Below, in pieces: positions 1-8,840 of a DNA stretch of 64,000 bases (position 1 is its first letter; the number at the start of each line of letters is the position of its first letter). This DNA is from Metabacillus rhizolycopersici. Lineage in GTDB: Bacteria > Bacillota > Bacilli > Bacillales > Bacillaceae. The DNA lies in the NCBI RefSeq assembly GCF_020075705.1, contig NZ_JAIQUM010000006.1, forward strand, positions 78,374 to 142,373, in the 5' to 3' direction. Under the pieces are notes generated by a model, which saw only the letters and a list, made by a program, of their open reading frames with translations, had not been told where the DNA came from and made no database searches. The translations under genes were made by a program, and so were the position numbers.

Positions 1-1
1 T

Positions 2-100
2 GCTCATGTCGATGTATTTCATAAATACGGTCGCGATATCTTACGCAGTGAACCAGACGGAATTAGAGAAAATAATTTAGATGCGTTACCAGAATTTTAA
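2..100 (+). CDS. C-terminal end of an unidentified protein (cut by window edge)
   Basis: An open frame enters from the left edge and ends with TAA at 98-100. It gives about 32 residues, ending in LDALPEF. The fragment is hydrophilic, with a run VDVFHKYGRDILRSEPDG, and reads like real coding sequence. I do not recognise the family, and the start lies outside the window. No clear terminator follows. Confidence 0.4.
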   Translation, partial: AHVDVFHKYGRDILRSEPDGIRENNLDALPEF

Positions 101-525
101 ATGAAACGATAAGCTAATTCTACTAATGATTTTTCTTAGCGACTCATTCATAACATACATCGCCATTATTCAAAGTGGAGGCTGAGTAAGTATGGATGGG
201 TTCCATTTTTTATCCTTCACAAATACGCATGATTAGGGATTAACTAAATGCAGAAAAATAGCATGATAACGTCAGAGAATCGTAATTATTTAAATGAAAT
301 GATAGAGAAATCGAATTGAAGGTCCTCTTTCTAATGGGTGTTTTTGCGACGGTAAGCGGCATTTTTTGGAGAAGGAGATTTCTTATTTAAAGCAAAAATA
401 CTTAATTTTGTTATTTATGGTCTATTTTCGCTGAAAGGATTGACTTTAATAAATAGTACGGTAAAATGTAAAGTTAATGTTAATTTTATATTGAATTCAT
501 TGACAAAAAAGAGGTGATATGAATT
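101..525. other. Non-coding stretch without recognisable feature
   Basis: About 425 bases of AT-rich sequence between the partial gene and the first complete small gene. Short frames on either strand lack ribosome binding sites. A promoter for the next gene could lie near 430-500, where the sequence is very AT-rich, but no convincing -35/-10 pair was found. Confidence 0.4.
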
Positions 526-798
526 ATGGAAATAGCAGAATATTGTGGAAAAACCGAATCTTCCATTCTCACTTTCATCATTTCCTTTACAGATGATATC
601 CGTGAAAAAATTGCACAAAGGAAGCTGTTTTATAAAGAACAAATCGTACGCTATGTAAAAAAACATATCGATTTCTTCTTCAAAGCATATAAGTTAAAAG
701 AAGCTCTATTGAAGAGTTATAAGCATGAAGTATTTAACACGATTATGTTTAGATTAAAGAATAATTTAAAGGAACATAGGGTCTTTCAATGTATATAA
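526..798 (+). CDS. Small hypothetical protein (90 aa)
   Basis: The ATG follows a good ribosome binding site (GAGGTGAT, about 9 nt upstream), and a strong hairpin terminator lies just after the stop, so this looks like a real monocistronic gene. The product is basic and mostly helical, with many Lys, Phe and Tyr residues and alternating hydrophobic positions in the middle (KKHIDFFFKAYKLKEALLK). There is no signal peptide, cysteine motif or membrane helix. I do not recognise a family and assign no function. Confidence 0.5.
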   Translation: MEIAEYCGKTESSILTFIISFTDDIREKIAQRKLFYKEQIVRYVKKHIDFFFKAYKLKEALLKSYKHEVFNTIMFRLKNNLKEHRVFQCI

Positions 799-817
799 AA
801 ACGCGAGCACATCATAT

Positions 818-870
818 GAGAACGATCCTTTTTCTATCATATAGTAAAAGCAGGCGTTCTCTCTTTCTTT
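818..870 (+). terminator. Intrinsic terminator after the 90-aa gene
   Basis: GAGAACG at 818-824 pairs with CGTTCTC at 855-861. The intervening sequence folds further (CTTTT...AAAAG) around a short loop, and a T-rich tract follows. Confidence 0.7.
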
Positions 871-1044
871 TTATCCCACATTTTCTTATACTTATCCCCC
901 GCTAATGGCAGATTTGCAATATAAACGTTCCCTTTTTTATATAATTTTTCGGATGTATTTGATAGAATAATAGAATAGGAGTAAGGAGAATAGTGGCAAT
1001 GTCTAAGGATATGCTAGCCCTTTTTTTATTGTATAGGAAGCTAT

Positions 1045-1082
1045 AAAATTCTTGTACTGTGGATAAGCGCACGACATCCAGC
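1045..1082. repeat. 38-nt dispersed repeat, copy 1
   Basis: The stretch beginning AAAATTCTTGTACTGTGG and ending CGCACGACATCCAGC recurs at 45862-45900 with one inserted base and one mismatch. It lies 36 nt upstream of the lysozyme-like gene and is followed by AGCTCCAGCGC, a string also typical of longer Bacillus intergenic repeats such as the one at 48318. Confidence 0.6.
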
Positions 1083-1117
1083 TCCAGCGCTTTTGTTCTG
1101 AAGCGGTAGGTGATGAT

Positions 1118-1786
1118 ATGATTGCAAAAGCAGCTAAAGTATTGAAATGGATTGTTACTTGTCTCACGATTTTTTTTGTGGTTGTTGTAATAGGTATTGC
1201 TAGTTTAGAATTTTTGACACGTGAAGAAAATACTGAACCTGATCAAGGTGGATTATCTGCTGAAGTATTGGCCTATCAACCTCAAATTGAAACAGAATTA
1301 CAAAAATATGGATTAGAAAATCTAACACCGATTCTTTTAGGTATTCTTCAACAAGAATCTGGTGGGGTCTTAAGCAAAGATATCTTTCAAGCATCTGAAA
1401 GTTTAGGGTTACCTCCTGATACGATTACCGACTCATTATATTCGATTCAAGTAGGGGTAGAATATTTTGCGAATAATTATGAAAGTGGAAAAGCACAAGG
1501 TGTTGACATAGAAAGTATTATCCAAAGCTACAATTTTGGTCGTGGTTATATCGATTTTTCTGCATCTAACGGTGGCGTTCATTCAGAAGAACTTGCAAAG
1601 GAATTTTCTAGCTTACAAATGGAAAAATACCCAGGACAATACACATGTGGTGGAGATACAAGTAACTTTCGCTATCCATACTGTTATGGTGATTGGAGTT
1701 ATACAACCAAAGTATTTAGTTATATTCCTACAATTGGTTCACTAGCCACTGACACATCAAAAGAACATGAGCAATCTGGACTTTAA
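1118..1786 (+). CDS. Membrane-anchored lysozyme-like domain protein
   Basis: The 222-residue protein has an N-terminal membrane helix (about residues 10-32), a short acidic linker, and a lysozyme/transglycosylase-like domain to the C-terminus. The motif QQESGG (putative catalytic Glu) followed by DIFQASES, SIQVGVEYF and IQSYNFGRGYI matches the Lysozyme_like domain known from CwlT of integrative elements. Here there is no C-terminal NlpC/P60 peptidase and no neighbouring conjugation gene. It should cut cell-wall glycan outside the membrane. Start ATG is preceded by GGTGATG. A terminator follows 70 nt after the stop, so it is probably monocistronic. Its role (wall turnover, competition or development) cannot be read from context. 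Confidence 0.75.
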   Translation: MIAKAAKVLKWIVTCLTIFFVVVVIGIASLEFLTREENTEPDQGGLSAEVLAYQPQIETELQKYGLENLTPILLGILQQESGGVLSKDIFQASESLGLPPDTITDSLYSIQVGVEYFANNYESGKAQGVDIESIIQSYNFGRGYIDFSASNGGVHSEELAKEFSSLQMEKYPGQYTCGGDTSNFRYPYCYGDWSYTTKVFSYIPTIGSLATDTSKEHEQSGL

Positions 1787-1858
1787 TCGACGACGTGTAA
1801 ATGTATGAAAGATATAGCAAATCGGAACATATAAATAAGATTAGAAACATAGTAAACG

Positions 1859-1893
1859 AGAGCATCTGTATGTCGGAAAACAGATGCTCTTTC
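1859..1893 (+). terminator. Intrinsic terminator after the lysozyme-like gene
   Basis: Perfect 11-bp stem: AGAGCATCTGT (1859-1869) with ACAGATGCTCT (1880-1890), followed by a short T stretch. The 240 nt between this hairpin and the esterase gene hold no other feature that I can support. Confidence 0.8.
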
Positions 1894-2135
1894 AAGCAGA
1901 TGGGGATTAGTGATCTTTCTTGCCACTGTGTTTGATTGGTAGATGCAATTCTTAAAGTAGATAAAGTGAGACTACCGTCAGAGCTTTTTATCCCCAAATT
2001 ATCTTCTTTGTTGCTTTTGTATCTTGAAGTAGGGGTATATTGTCCATTAAGAACGAGGTATAAATGTCGATAAACATAATTCCTAAATATGAAAGCTTTA
2101 ATTGGGACTAAAGATGAGAATGAAGGGAGATGGAG

Positions 2136-3122
2136 ATGATGAGTGTACTAAAGGAATATATGGTTGTCGGATTAATGTATAAACTTTTTGTGCCGAGTGG
2201 ATCGGAAAAAGATAGAAGTTTGCCGTTAGTTGTGATGCTCCATGGGTGTAAACAGAATCCTCTTCAATTTGCTGAAGAGACAAGAATGAATCAACTCGCG
2301 GAAAAGGAAAACTTTATTGTCCTCTATCCTGCGATGGATCGCTGGTTTAATCCTCTTTTTAACGATCCTGATAAAGTCAATATCGATGGATGCTGGAACT
2401 GGTTCTTAGATGAAAATCAGCATCGAGGAGAAGGGCTTCCTGAAAGTATAATTGAAGTGATCAATGATGCACAGGAAAATCTTGAAAACGATCATAACTT
2501 GTCTATTGATTGGAACAGAGTCTATGCAGCCGGCTTATCTGCAGGCGGAGCGATGGCCTGCATCCTCGGGGTAACTTATCCTGACATTTTTAGTGGAATT
2601 GCCGTATGTTCCGGATTACCTTACGATGCTGTAAATACGAATTTGTGGATGGAGCCATGGACTCGGACTGCCGAATATGCCTTGAAAAATGGGGTAACAG
2701 ATCCCTATGAATGCGGAAACAAAGCGTTTGACGAAATGGAAAAAGCATTTAAGGAAACAGGAGTAAAAAGAAAAATACCTGTCATTGTTTTTCATGGCGT
2801 TTCTGATACGAGAGTCCATCCGATTAACGGGGAACAAGTTGTTACGCAATGGGCACAAACCAATTATCGGATTGAAGGTGGCCAAGGTAAAGTAGATGTT
2901 ACACCATCTCTTATAAAAGCAGATAGGATCAAAAATGGAAGAAGTTATACTAAACATGTCTATCATGACAAAAACAATGTTCCGTTCATGGAATTTTGGC
3001 TAATCCATGGAATGAATCATACGTGGTCCGGTGGAAGAAAAAATGGAAAATTTACTGACCCACTTGGTCCAGATGCCACATCAATTATATGGGATTTCTT
3101 TAAGCGTGTATCGCTACCGTAA
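2136..3122 (+). CDS. PHB depolymerase/feruloyl-esterase-type alpha/beta hydrolase
   Basis: Serine esterase of the PHB-depolymerase (LpqC-like) family, about 328 residues. Visible landmarks are the oxyanion region VVMLHGCKQNP, the nucleophile elbow GLSAGG (Ser near residue 135), an acid region VFHGVSDTRVHP and the catalytic His in LIHGMNHTWSGG. This is the expected order for an alpha/beta hydrolase. No signal peptide is seen, so it is likely cytosolic and could act on polyhydroxybutyrate-like or other short esters. Three in-frame ATGs lie at 2130, 2136 and 2139. The AAGGGAG at 2123-2129 abuts the first, so a later ATG is preferred. A terminator follows at 3186. Confidence 0.8.
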   Translation: MMSVLKEYMVVGLMYKLFVPSGSEKDRSLPLVVMLHGCKQNPLQFAEETRMNQLAEKENFIVLYPAMDRWFNPLFNDPDKVNIDGCWNWFLDENQHRGEGLPESIIEVINDAQENLENDHNLSIDWNRVYAAGLSAGGAMACILGVTYPDIFSGIAVCSGLPYDAVNTNLWMEPWTRTAEYALKNGVTDPYECGNKAFDEMEKAFKETGVKRKIPVIVFHGVSDTRVHPINGEQVVTQWAQTNYRIEGGQGKVDVTPSLIKADRIKNGRSYTKHVYHDKNNVPFMEFWLIHGMNHTWSGGRKNGKFTDPLGPDATSIIWDFFKRVSLP

Positions 3123-3185
3123 TTAAGGGATGCCATTTTTAATGGTCAGCTAAGACAAGAGTAGGTCCTTTGATTCTTACTAGTT

Positions 3186-3220
3186 AAAGTCCCAATAAGG
3201 TAAAGCCATTGGGACTTTTT
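3186..3220 (+). terminator. Intrinsic terminator after the esterase
   Basis: AAAGTCCCAAT (3186-3196) pairs with ATTGGGACTTT (3208-3218), followed by a T run. Confidence 0.85.
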
Positions 3221-3332
3221 CGATTTTGCGTTGACTCTCTGATTCTGACACCTTGGAAACCAGTTCTGACAAGTTTTTTTCAATTGTTACGGGAAAATGA
3301 GTTTATAGCATTTACGATTCAAATTCAGCTTG

Positions 3333-4568
3333 CTAATCATTTTCACTCTTAATATATTGTGAAGGTGTTAACGATGTAAACTTCTTAAAAACTCTACTAA
3401 AATAATTTAGATCATTGAACCCTACCATAAATGCAATTTCTGTAATCGAACTATTTCCTCTTTGTAGATAGAGCTTTGCTTCTTCAACCCTCTTTTGATT
3501 AATGTAATCAATCATATTCATTTTCGTTTCATTCTTAAATTTCCTTGAGAGATGTGAAGGATTCACGTGGATTATAGCGGAAATTTCCTTTAGTGTTAAT
3601 GACTCTTCTAAATTCAACTCAATATAGTTAACGGCCTTTTTCACAATAGGACTATAATTTTGTGTGGAAAATTGGTTTACAACATCGCAATATTCGTGAA
3701 TCATGACGACACCTAATTTTTTAAAATGCGGTAGATTCGGTGCTCGTTCAATCAAAAGGGCAAATTTTTCTGATACGTTATGTATATGAATTGGATGAAT
3801 TCCACCTTTTTCAGCGGCAAATCTACATAATGTGTTCAAGACCAATAATAAATTTTTAGCAGATCGAATTGGACTTTCAGGGATTCGATCGGAAAGATTT
3901 AAGACACTATTCGTTTCCTTTGATATACGAGCTATTTCCTCTTTGTCTCCCTTTGTTATAGCATTCATTAGTTTCTTTTCATAATGATACCGGAACTCGA
4001 TAATGTCGTTACTCTCAGCAATCGTCGTTTTACGTTGTGCTTTGTTTTGTTGTTGTATGAGAATTTCAGAAGTTATTAATTGTGAATCAATATGATTATA
4101 TGTGCACAGGTTAACTAACAATTCACCAATGCTGTTCGAATCGTTACTTCCAATAACGGATAATGATTTATAGAATTGTTGCAGCTGTTTTCTTTCACTA
4201 ACAGGGAGCTTATTAGTAGAGATTATATCACTTATAAAATCAATAGTAGGAATACTCGATAGAAAAGGTCCAATTAAAATAAATCCATAAAAGGAGCTGT
4301 TTTTCCAAAGACCAGCTGCAATATATTCAAGACCATAAGAATTGATAAAGTAATAATAGTTAATAGAGAGATTTTTTCTTAACGTATTATTAATGTTCAG
4401 AAACTCATTGTCGAAGTTTTGTAATACAGCCGGAATGGTATGATTAACTAGTTGGAGAACAGCATTCCCATCCTTGTCAATTAACCTTACATCCATTTTA
4501 GTAACGGTATTTAAGATTATACATTTTTTATGAAAGCCATTAAAATCGAATTTATCTTTTTCTTTCAT
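3333..4568 (-). CDS. AraC-family regulator with PocR-type sensory domain
   Basis: 411 residues. The N-terminal 170 or so resemble the PocR ligand-binding domain (a PAS-like sensor): LIDKDGNAVLQLVNH, then YYFINSYGLEYIAAGLW and FILIGPFLS. The last 100 residues are a double helix-turn-helix AraC domain (LTLKEISAIIHVNPSHLSRKF, then ITEIAFMVGFNDLNYFSRVFKK). Its ATG is preceded by AAGGAATGGTGAATT. It is divergent from the GH2 glycosidase gene with 234 nt between the starts, so it most likely senses a sugar-related ligand and controls that gene. The ligand is inferred, not seen. Confidence 0.85.
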   Translation of the reverse strand: MKEKDKFDFNGFHKKCIILNTVTKMDVRLIDKDGNAVLQLVNHTIPAVLQNFDNEFLNINNTLRKNLSINYYYFINSYGLEYIAAGLWKNSSFYGFILIGPFLSSIPTIDFISDIISTNKLPVSERKQLQQFYKSLSVIGSNDSNSIGELLVNLCTYNHIDSQLITSEILIQQQNKAQRKTTIAESNDIIEFRYHYEKKLMNAITKGDKEEIARISKETNSVLNLSDRIPESPIRSAKNLLLVLNTLCRFAAEKGGIHPIHIHNVSEKFALLIERAPNLPHFKKLGVVMIHEYCDVVNQFSTQNYSPIVKKAVNYIELNLEESLTLKEISAIIHVNPSHLSRKFKNETKMNMIDYINQKRVEEAKLYLQRGNSSITEIAFMVGFNDLNYFSRVFKKFTSLTPSQYIKSEND

Positions 4569-4802
4569 GAATTCACCATTCCTTCTTGTTTGTTTCCTAT
4601 TATAACGGTTAATCGTTAATAAATTGCAATATATGTGCTAATTGAGTCGGATTTGTATGATGATTATTAGAAATAATATACTATACTTAAAAAGTATTCA
4701 AATGCTTTAAATAAAAAGGAAAAAAGTTTCTATACCATTTAGCGGTTTTGTTACGCTTAGGATCCGTATTTAATGCGAGTGATCAATTTAGGAGGTAGAA
4801 AA

Positions 4803-7103
4803 ATGAGAAAGATAATAAACATTAATCAAGGATGGAAATTTATAAAGCAAGATGAAGTTAATGCAATGGCGAAAGTATTCGATGATGAAAAATGGGAAGT
4901 AGTTCAAGTACCTCATACGTGGAATGCGATTGATGGTGCTAATGGATTTGATTTTTATAAAGGTGCATGTTGGTATCGAAAAGAGTTTGTTTTAGATCGT
5001 TCGGCACAAGGAAACAAAGTATTTATTGAATTCGAAGGTTCTAACAGCATTACTGATGTCTATGTGAATGGTCACCATATGGGACAACATCGCGGTGGCT
5101 ACTCGACGTTTAGATTTGATATTAGTGACGTTGTTGAGTTTGGCTCAAAAAACACATTATCTGTCAAAGTTGACAATACAGTTGTTGATGATGTCTATCC
5201 ACAAATGGCCGATTTTACATTTTATGGTGGGATCTATCGTGATGTAAACATTGTGATTGCTAATCATGTTCATTTTGATTTAATGGACTATGGTTCACAA
5301 GGAATCTATATCGTTCAAGAGGAAGTTTCAAATGAAAAAGCAAATGTAACAATTAAATCAAGGCTAGTTAATGACGAAGCGGAAGAGAAAAAAGTAAGAC
5401 TTTGGGCAGATCTAGTGGATGCAGAAGGCAAAAATGTAGCATACGCGGCGAAAGAAATCGTACTAGCTGCTGGTGAAACGAAAGAAGTAGAGATGCCAAT
5501 TGTTATAAAAGACCCAACACTGTGGAATGGCATAAAAAACCCTTATATGTATGTAGCGAACGTGTCTTTACAGAGCTATAACGATACAGTTGATGAGCTT
5601 ACAATTCCTTTCGGCGTAAGATATTTTGAAGTAGATGCGGATAAAGGATTCTTCTTAAATGGTGAACATCTTGCTCTAAATGGTGTTTCAAGACATCAAG
5701 ATAGAAAAGATATGGGCTGGGCGATTACGGAAAAAGAGCAAGAGGAAGATATGGAATTAATTAAAGAAGTTGGCGCAACTTCAATTCGATTAGCTCACTA
5801 TCAACATAACCAATATTTCTATGATTTATGTGATAAAGAAGGGATGGTTATTTGGGCTGAAATTCCGTTTATTTCAGTCATGTCAAAAACTGAATTAGAA
5901 GGAATAAATGCAAAACAACAAATGATGGAATTAATTAAACAAAACTTTAATCATCCATCTATCATATTCTGGGGTGTTCAAAATGAAATCCAAATTAGTG
6001 GCGAAAGACCAGAGCTAAGAAAACTTGTCAAAGAATTAAATGAATTAACGAAAAAAGAAGATCCTTCAAGATTAACAACAATGGCAAATGTTATGTTTGT
6101 GAAAGATGAAGATGAATATAACTATATGACAGATACTGTTGGCTATAACAAATATTTTGGTTGGTATAATGGGGAAGCGGAAGATTTTGCTGGGTGGCTT
6201 GATGGCTTCCATAAGACAAATCCTAAGGTGAAATTAAGTATTTCAGAATACGGTGCGGAAGGTATTATTCAATATCATAGTAATGATCCAAAAGTGAAAG
6301 ACTATACGGAGGAATATCATGCACTCTATCATGAAAAAGTGTGGAACATTTTTTCAAAACGACCGTTCCTTTGGGCAACATATGTATGGAATATGTTTGA
6401 TTTCGGGGCAAATATACGCGATGAAGGCGGCGTAAAAGGAAGAAATAATAAAGGCTTAATCACTTACGATCGAAAGATTAAAAAGGATGCTTTTTATATG
6501 TATAAAGCAAATTGGTCAGATGAAAAATTTGTCCATATCACGAGCAAACGATTTGTTGACCGAGCGGATGCTGAAATCAATGTGAAAATATATTCTAACT
6601 GTGATGAAGTCACACTTTATGTAAATGATTCTGAGGTCGTAACTAAAACGAGTGATGATCGAGTCTTTACTTTTGAACATATTGCGTTAAAGGATGGCGT
6701 AAATGAAGTCAAAGCGATTGGGAACCATGAAGGTGATATTTTTACAGATGTAGCTAGATTCAATAAGGTGAAAGAACCGAATGAAAGCTATAAAGCTCCT
6801 GAAGACGAAGGTGGTCCAGTAGCAAACTGGTTTGAAATGCCAGACCTAGATGACGTAGTAGTTGAAGAGCTGACGATTACTGATGATGTGTACTCAACAC
6901 GTTGTACCTTTGGGCAACTTTTCGAAAATGAAGAATCTAAATCGGTGCTTAAAAAGTATTTAGGTAATATGGAAGAACACCCAATGTTCGGAATGGCACA
7001 AGGATTTATCGTTGAGGATATGGCTCAAATCGCACCTGAACAATTTAATGCAAAATTGTTGTATACACTTAATAAAGAATTAACGAAAATAAGAAAATCA
7101 TAA
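4803..7103 (+). CDS. Glycoside hydrolase family 2 (beta-galactosidase-like)
   Basis: About 766 residues. Domain order is the GH2 jelly-roll (HTWNAIDGANG, YRKEF, then GGYSTFRFDISD), an immunoglobulin-like domain, and the TIM barrel starting around NGVSRHQDRKDMG. The general acid/base is Glu395 in WGVQNEI and the nucleophile is Glu482 in SEYGAEG, counted from this start. A C-terminal helical tail of about 90 residues (DVYSTRCTFGQLFEN onward, ending LNKELTKIRK) is of a type seen in some glycosidases and esterases. There is no signal peptide, so it acts in the cytosol on an imported sugar. Start: an upstream in-frame ATG at 4773 is disfavoured because AGGAGGT sits directly before 4803. Beta-galactosidase is the best guess; beta-glucuronidase cannot be excluded. 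Confidence 0.85.
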   Translation: MRKIININQGWKFIKQDEVNAMAKVFDDEKWEVVQVPHTWNAIDGANGFDFYKGACWYRKEFVLDRSAQGNKVFIEFEGSNSITDVYVNGHHMGQHRGGYSTFRFDISDVVEFGSKNTLSVKVDNTVVDDVYPQMADFTFYGGIYRDVNIVIANHVHFDLMDYGSQGIYIVQEEVSNEKANVTIKSRLVNDEAEEKKVRLWADLVDAEGKNVAYAAKEIVLAAGETKEVEMPIVIKDPTLWNGIKNPYMYVANVSLQSYNDTVDELTIPFGVRYFEVDADKGFFLNGEHLALNGVSRHQDRKDMGWAITEKEQEEDMELIKEVGATSIRLAHYQHNQYFYDLCDKEGMVIWAEIPFISVMSKTELEGINAKQQMMELIKQNFNHPSIIFWGVQNEIQISGERPELRKLVKELNELTKKEDPSRLTTMANVMFVKDEDEYNYMTDTVGYNKYFGWYNGEAEDFAGWLDGFHKTNPKVKLSISEYGAEGIIQYHSNDPKVKDYTEEYHALYHEKVWNIFSKRPFLWATYVWNMFDFGANIRDEGGVKGRNNKGLITYDRKIKKDAFYMYKANWSDEKFVHITSKRFVDRADAEINVKIYSNCDEVTLYVNDSEVVTKTSDDRVFTFEHIALKDGVNEVKAIGNHEGDIFTDVARFNKVKEPNESYKAPEDEGGPVANWFEMPDLDDVVVEELTITDDVYSTRCTFGQLFENEESKSVLKKYLGNMEEHPMFGMAQGFIVEDMAQIAPEQFNAKLLYTLNKELTKIRKS

Positions 7104-7112
7104 GTGATGAGG

Positions 7113-7147
7113 AAGGGGCTGTTTTATTCAAACAGCCCCTTTATTTT
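7113..7147 (+). terminator. Intrinsic terminator after the GH2 gene
   Basis: AGGGGCTGTTT (7114-7124) pairs perfectly with AAACAGCCCCT (7130-7140), followed by TTATTTT. Confidence 0.9.
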
Positions 7148-7361
7148 CATACATCAGAATTTGTAAGTTTTGGCTTTGAGAAATGCCAAACAAAAACGTT
7201 TAGAAAATAATTTTTCTGAGCGTTGATTTTAATCTCTCACTAATCTAGTTAAAACACCTATTACCTTGACTGAATCAGATTATCACCCGGCTTTTATTGC
7301 ATCTCCTAGATGAAGGTTGATTCCTCTTTAAGAAAGGGAGAAAATCGCAGACTTTTTGTGA

Positions 7362-7829
7362 TTAGGTAAATTTCTTTTTATTTTCAATCATGTATTGAAA
7401 TCCATATAAGAAAAAAGCTTTGTAAAAGAAATAGAAGAAAAATTGAACATTATTTATTCTAACCAATTTAATAACTTTTAATTTTTTCATTAAACTCATA
7501 AGAATAAAAGCAAAAAAAGCATGGGAAATCGCATTAAGTAAGAGGAACTGTTTGAAATTTCCATAAGACCACTTTAATACCCACATCGAAAATGCAAAAA
7601 ACGGACCAACATTAAAAGGCAATTCCCCTGTAACATATGATTTTGGCTTATTATAAAAAGGCCACCATCTTCGTTTTTTTCCAATTTGAACATTAAAAGC
7701 TTCTAAACAAAGAACAAGCAACGTTGCGGGTAGGAATTTTTTAATATTATGCCAGCCAAAAAAAGATAATGATAACCATGAAAATACAATCATTGCAAAA
7801 TTAAGCAACCACTGATTTTTTAAAGACAT
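7362..7829 (-). CDS. Small integral membrane protein of unknown function
   Basis: 155 residues with about four hydrophobic segments (residues near 10-25, 30-45, 75-90, 98-115) and a basic, aromatic loop (KKRRWWPFYNKPKSYVTGELPFN). It resembles the uncharacterised CBO0543-type membrane proteins common in spore-forming Bacillaceae, a similarity judged from memory. The ATG follows GAGGGG at a normal distance. It is transcribed away from the Fur-controlled locus and stands alone. No function is assigned. Confidence 0.6.
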   Translation of the reverse strand: MSLKNQWLLNFAMIVFSWLSLSFFGWHNIKKFLPATLLVLCLEAFNVQIGKKRRWWPFYNKPKSYVTGELPFNVGPFFAFSMWVLKWSYGNFKQFLLLNAISHAFFAFILMSLMKKLKVIKLVRINNVQFFFYFFYKAFFLYGFQYMIENKKKFT

Positions 7830-7958
7830 AATGATTTAATCCCCTCTTTTACCATAGAGTTTCCTTTGTATTATCAACTATTCATTTAGTGTCAGTTCAT
7901 TTCATGATCACATTAGTATAAGAAAAAACAGCCTTTTTTAAATTAATTCCATTTTTTG

Positions 7959-8016
7959 TTGACATTGATATTCATTATCAATTAAAATAATAGTGGACAG
8001 ATGATAATCATTTTCA
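7959..8016 (+). promoter_or_regulatory. Sigma-A promoter with two Fur boxes
   Basis: TTGACA at 7959-7964 and TAAAAT at 7983-7988 are 18 bp apart. TGATATTCATTATCA (7966-7980) lies inside the spacer, and TGATAATCATTTTCA (8002-8016) lies just downstream of the start point. Each differs at one position from the 7-1-7 Fur consensus. Fur with iron should block this promoter. The first coding frame begins about 230 nt downstream. Confidence 0.85.
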
Positions 8017-8246
8017 TTTGTATGCAAATGTCTAGGAATATGTAGGAAACTGTTCGTCCCCATTTTCGCTAAAAGTTTTATTCCATTCTAAACGGGCATT
8101 AAAACACTTGTTAATGAGCGAAATCCAAAAAGTTTAGGAAATGAGCGAAGTGAGGACAGAAAGTTAAATAATAAAGAATAAGTATCAAATAATACAGGTA
8201 ATACTTGCACTTGCCATTGAATGAAAAAAATAAGGGGGAGAAAACA

Positions 8247-8366
8247 ATCATATTCATAACCTGTGAACAGTGCGGCTTTATTAAGGATGAAGAAATGGTT
8301 GATCAGCAAATTTCTTACGAATGTCCATGTTGTGGTTTATATGAAATAGAAGTAAGTGAGAACTAA
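8247..8366 (+). CDS. Tiny zinc-ribbon protein with apparent non-AUG start
   Basis: A frame with the pattern TCEQC...CPCC (two CxxC pairs 25 residues apart, ending EIEVSEN) encodes a compact zinc-ribbon of about 39 residues. There is no ATG ahead of the first cysteine pair. A strong AAGGGGGAG ends at 8240 and is followed in frame by ATC (8247) and ATA (8250), so initiation at one of these rare codons is the simplest reading. A TTG at 8217 would give 49 residues but has only a weak upstream site. It is followed by the DUF2325 gene 26 nt later, and the whole unit lies under the Fur promoter at 7959. Function unknown; metal binding is inferred from the cysteines. Confidence 0.6.
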   Translation: MIFITCEQCGFIKDEEMVDQQISYECPCCGLYEIEVSEN

Positions 8367-8392
8367 TTAATTAAATTTTGGAGGAGATACTT

Positions 8393-8674
8393 ATGAAATC
8401 ATTACTTATCGTAGGTGCAGATCATTTAGGAGTTATTACAGAAAAATTATCATCTGTTGGGTTTGATAAAATCTTACATATTAACGGAAGAAAAGCGCAA
8501 ATGGTGAAGAGAGGTATACCAGAGAATATTAACTGTATTCTTATCTTAACGGATTTTGTTAATCATAATCTATCTACTGTCATAAAACAGCGCGCTAAAA
8601 ATCAATCGATCCCGATCTTATATGCTAAGCGTTCTTGGAGTTCGATTAATAATGCCCTTAAGGGAGTAGTATAG
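8393..8674 (+). CDS. DUF2325 family protein
   Basis: 93 residues beginning MKSLLIVGADHLG, the signature of DUF2325, a small Rossmann-like fold often found beside iron- or stress-related genes. The body alternates beta and alpha (NCILILTDFVNHNLS, then IPILYAKRSWSSINNAL). The frame extends to a TTG at 8378, but GGAGGAG lies inside that extension, so ATG 8393 is the start. It is second in the Fur-controlled unit, after the zinc-ribbon frame. A long T tract at 8696-8711 follows the stop. Biochemical function of the family is not established. Confidence 0.75.
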   Translation: MKSLLIVGADHLGVITEKLSSVGFDKILHINGRKAQMVKRGIPENINCILILTDFVNHNLSTVIKQRAKNQSIPILYAKRSWSSINNALKGVV

Positions 8675-8711
8675 TAGCGGATTCCTTTCTTTCTTTTTTT
8701 TTTTTTTTTTT

Positions 8712-8730
8712 GAGAATGATTATCATTATT
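8712..8730 (+). promoter_or_regulatory. Fur box upstream of the SH3-like/IDEAL gene
   Basis: GAGAATGATTATCATTATT matches the 19-bp Fur consensus at all but two positions. It lies 110 nt upstream of the next start codon, so the third gene of the locus probably has its own iron-regulated promoter. Confidence 0.8.
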
Positions 8731-8840
8731 GTTTTTAAGTAATCGATCGAAAAGGAAGGGAAAACCTGTTTCACTTGTAAAGTTAAGAGATATATTTAAC
8801 AATAATTTCTAAAAGTTGGCCATCAAAAGGAGAGAAGAGT

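Noticed and set aside
415..666. Minus-strand frame of 83 codons overlapping the 90-aa gene
   Set aside because: The plus-strand gene has the better ribosome binding site and terminator; the minus frame has neither.
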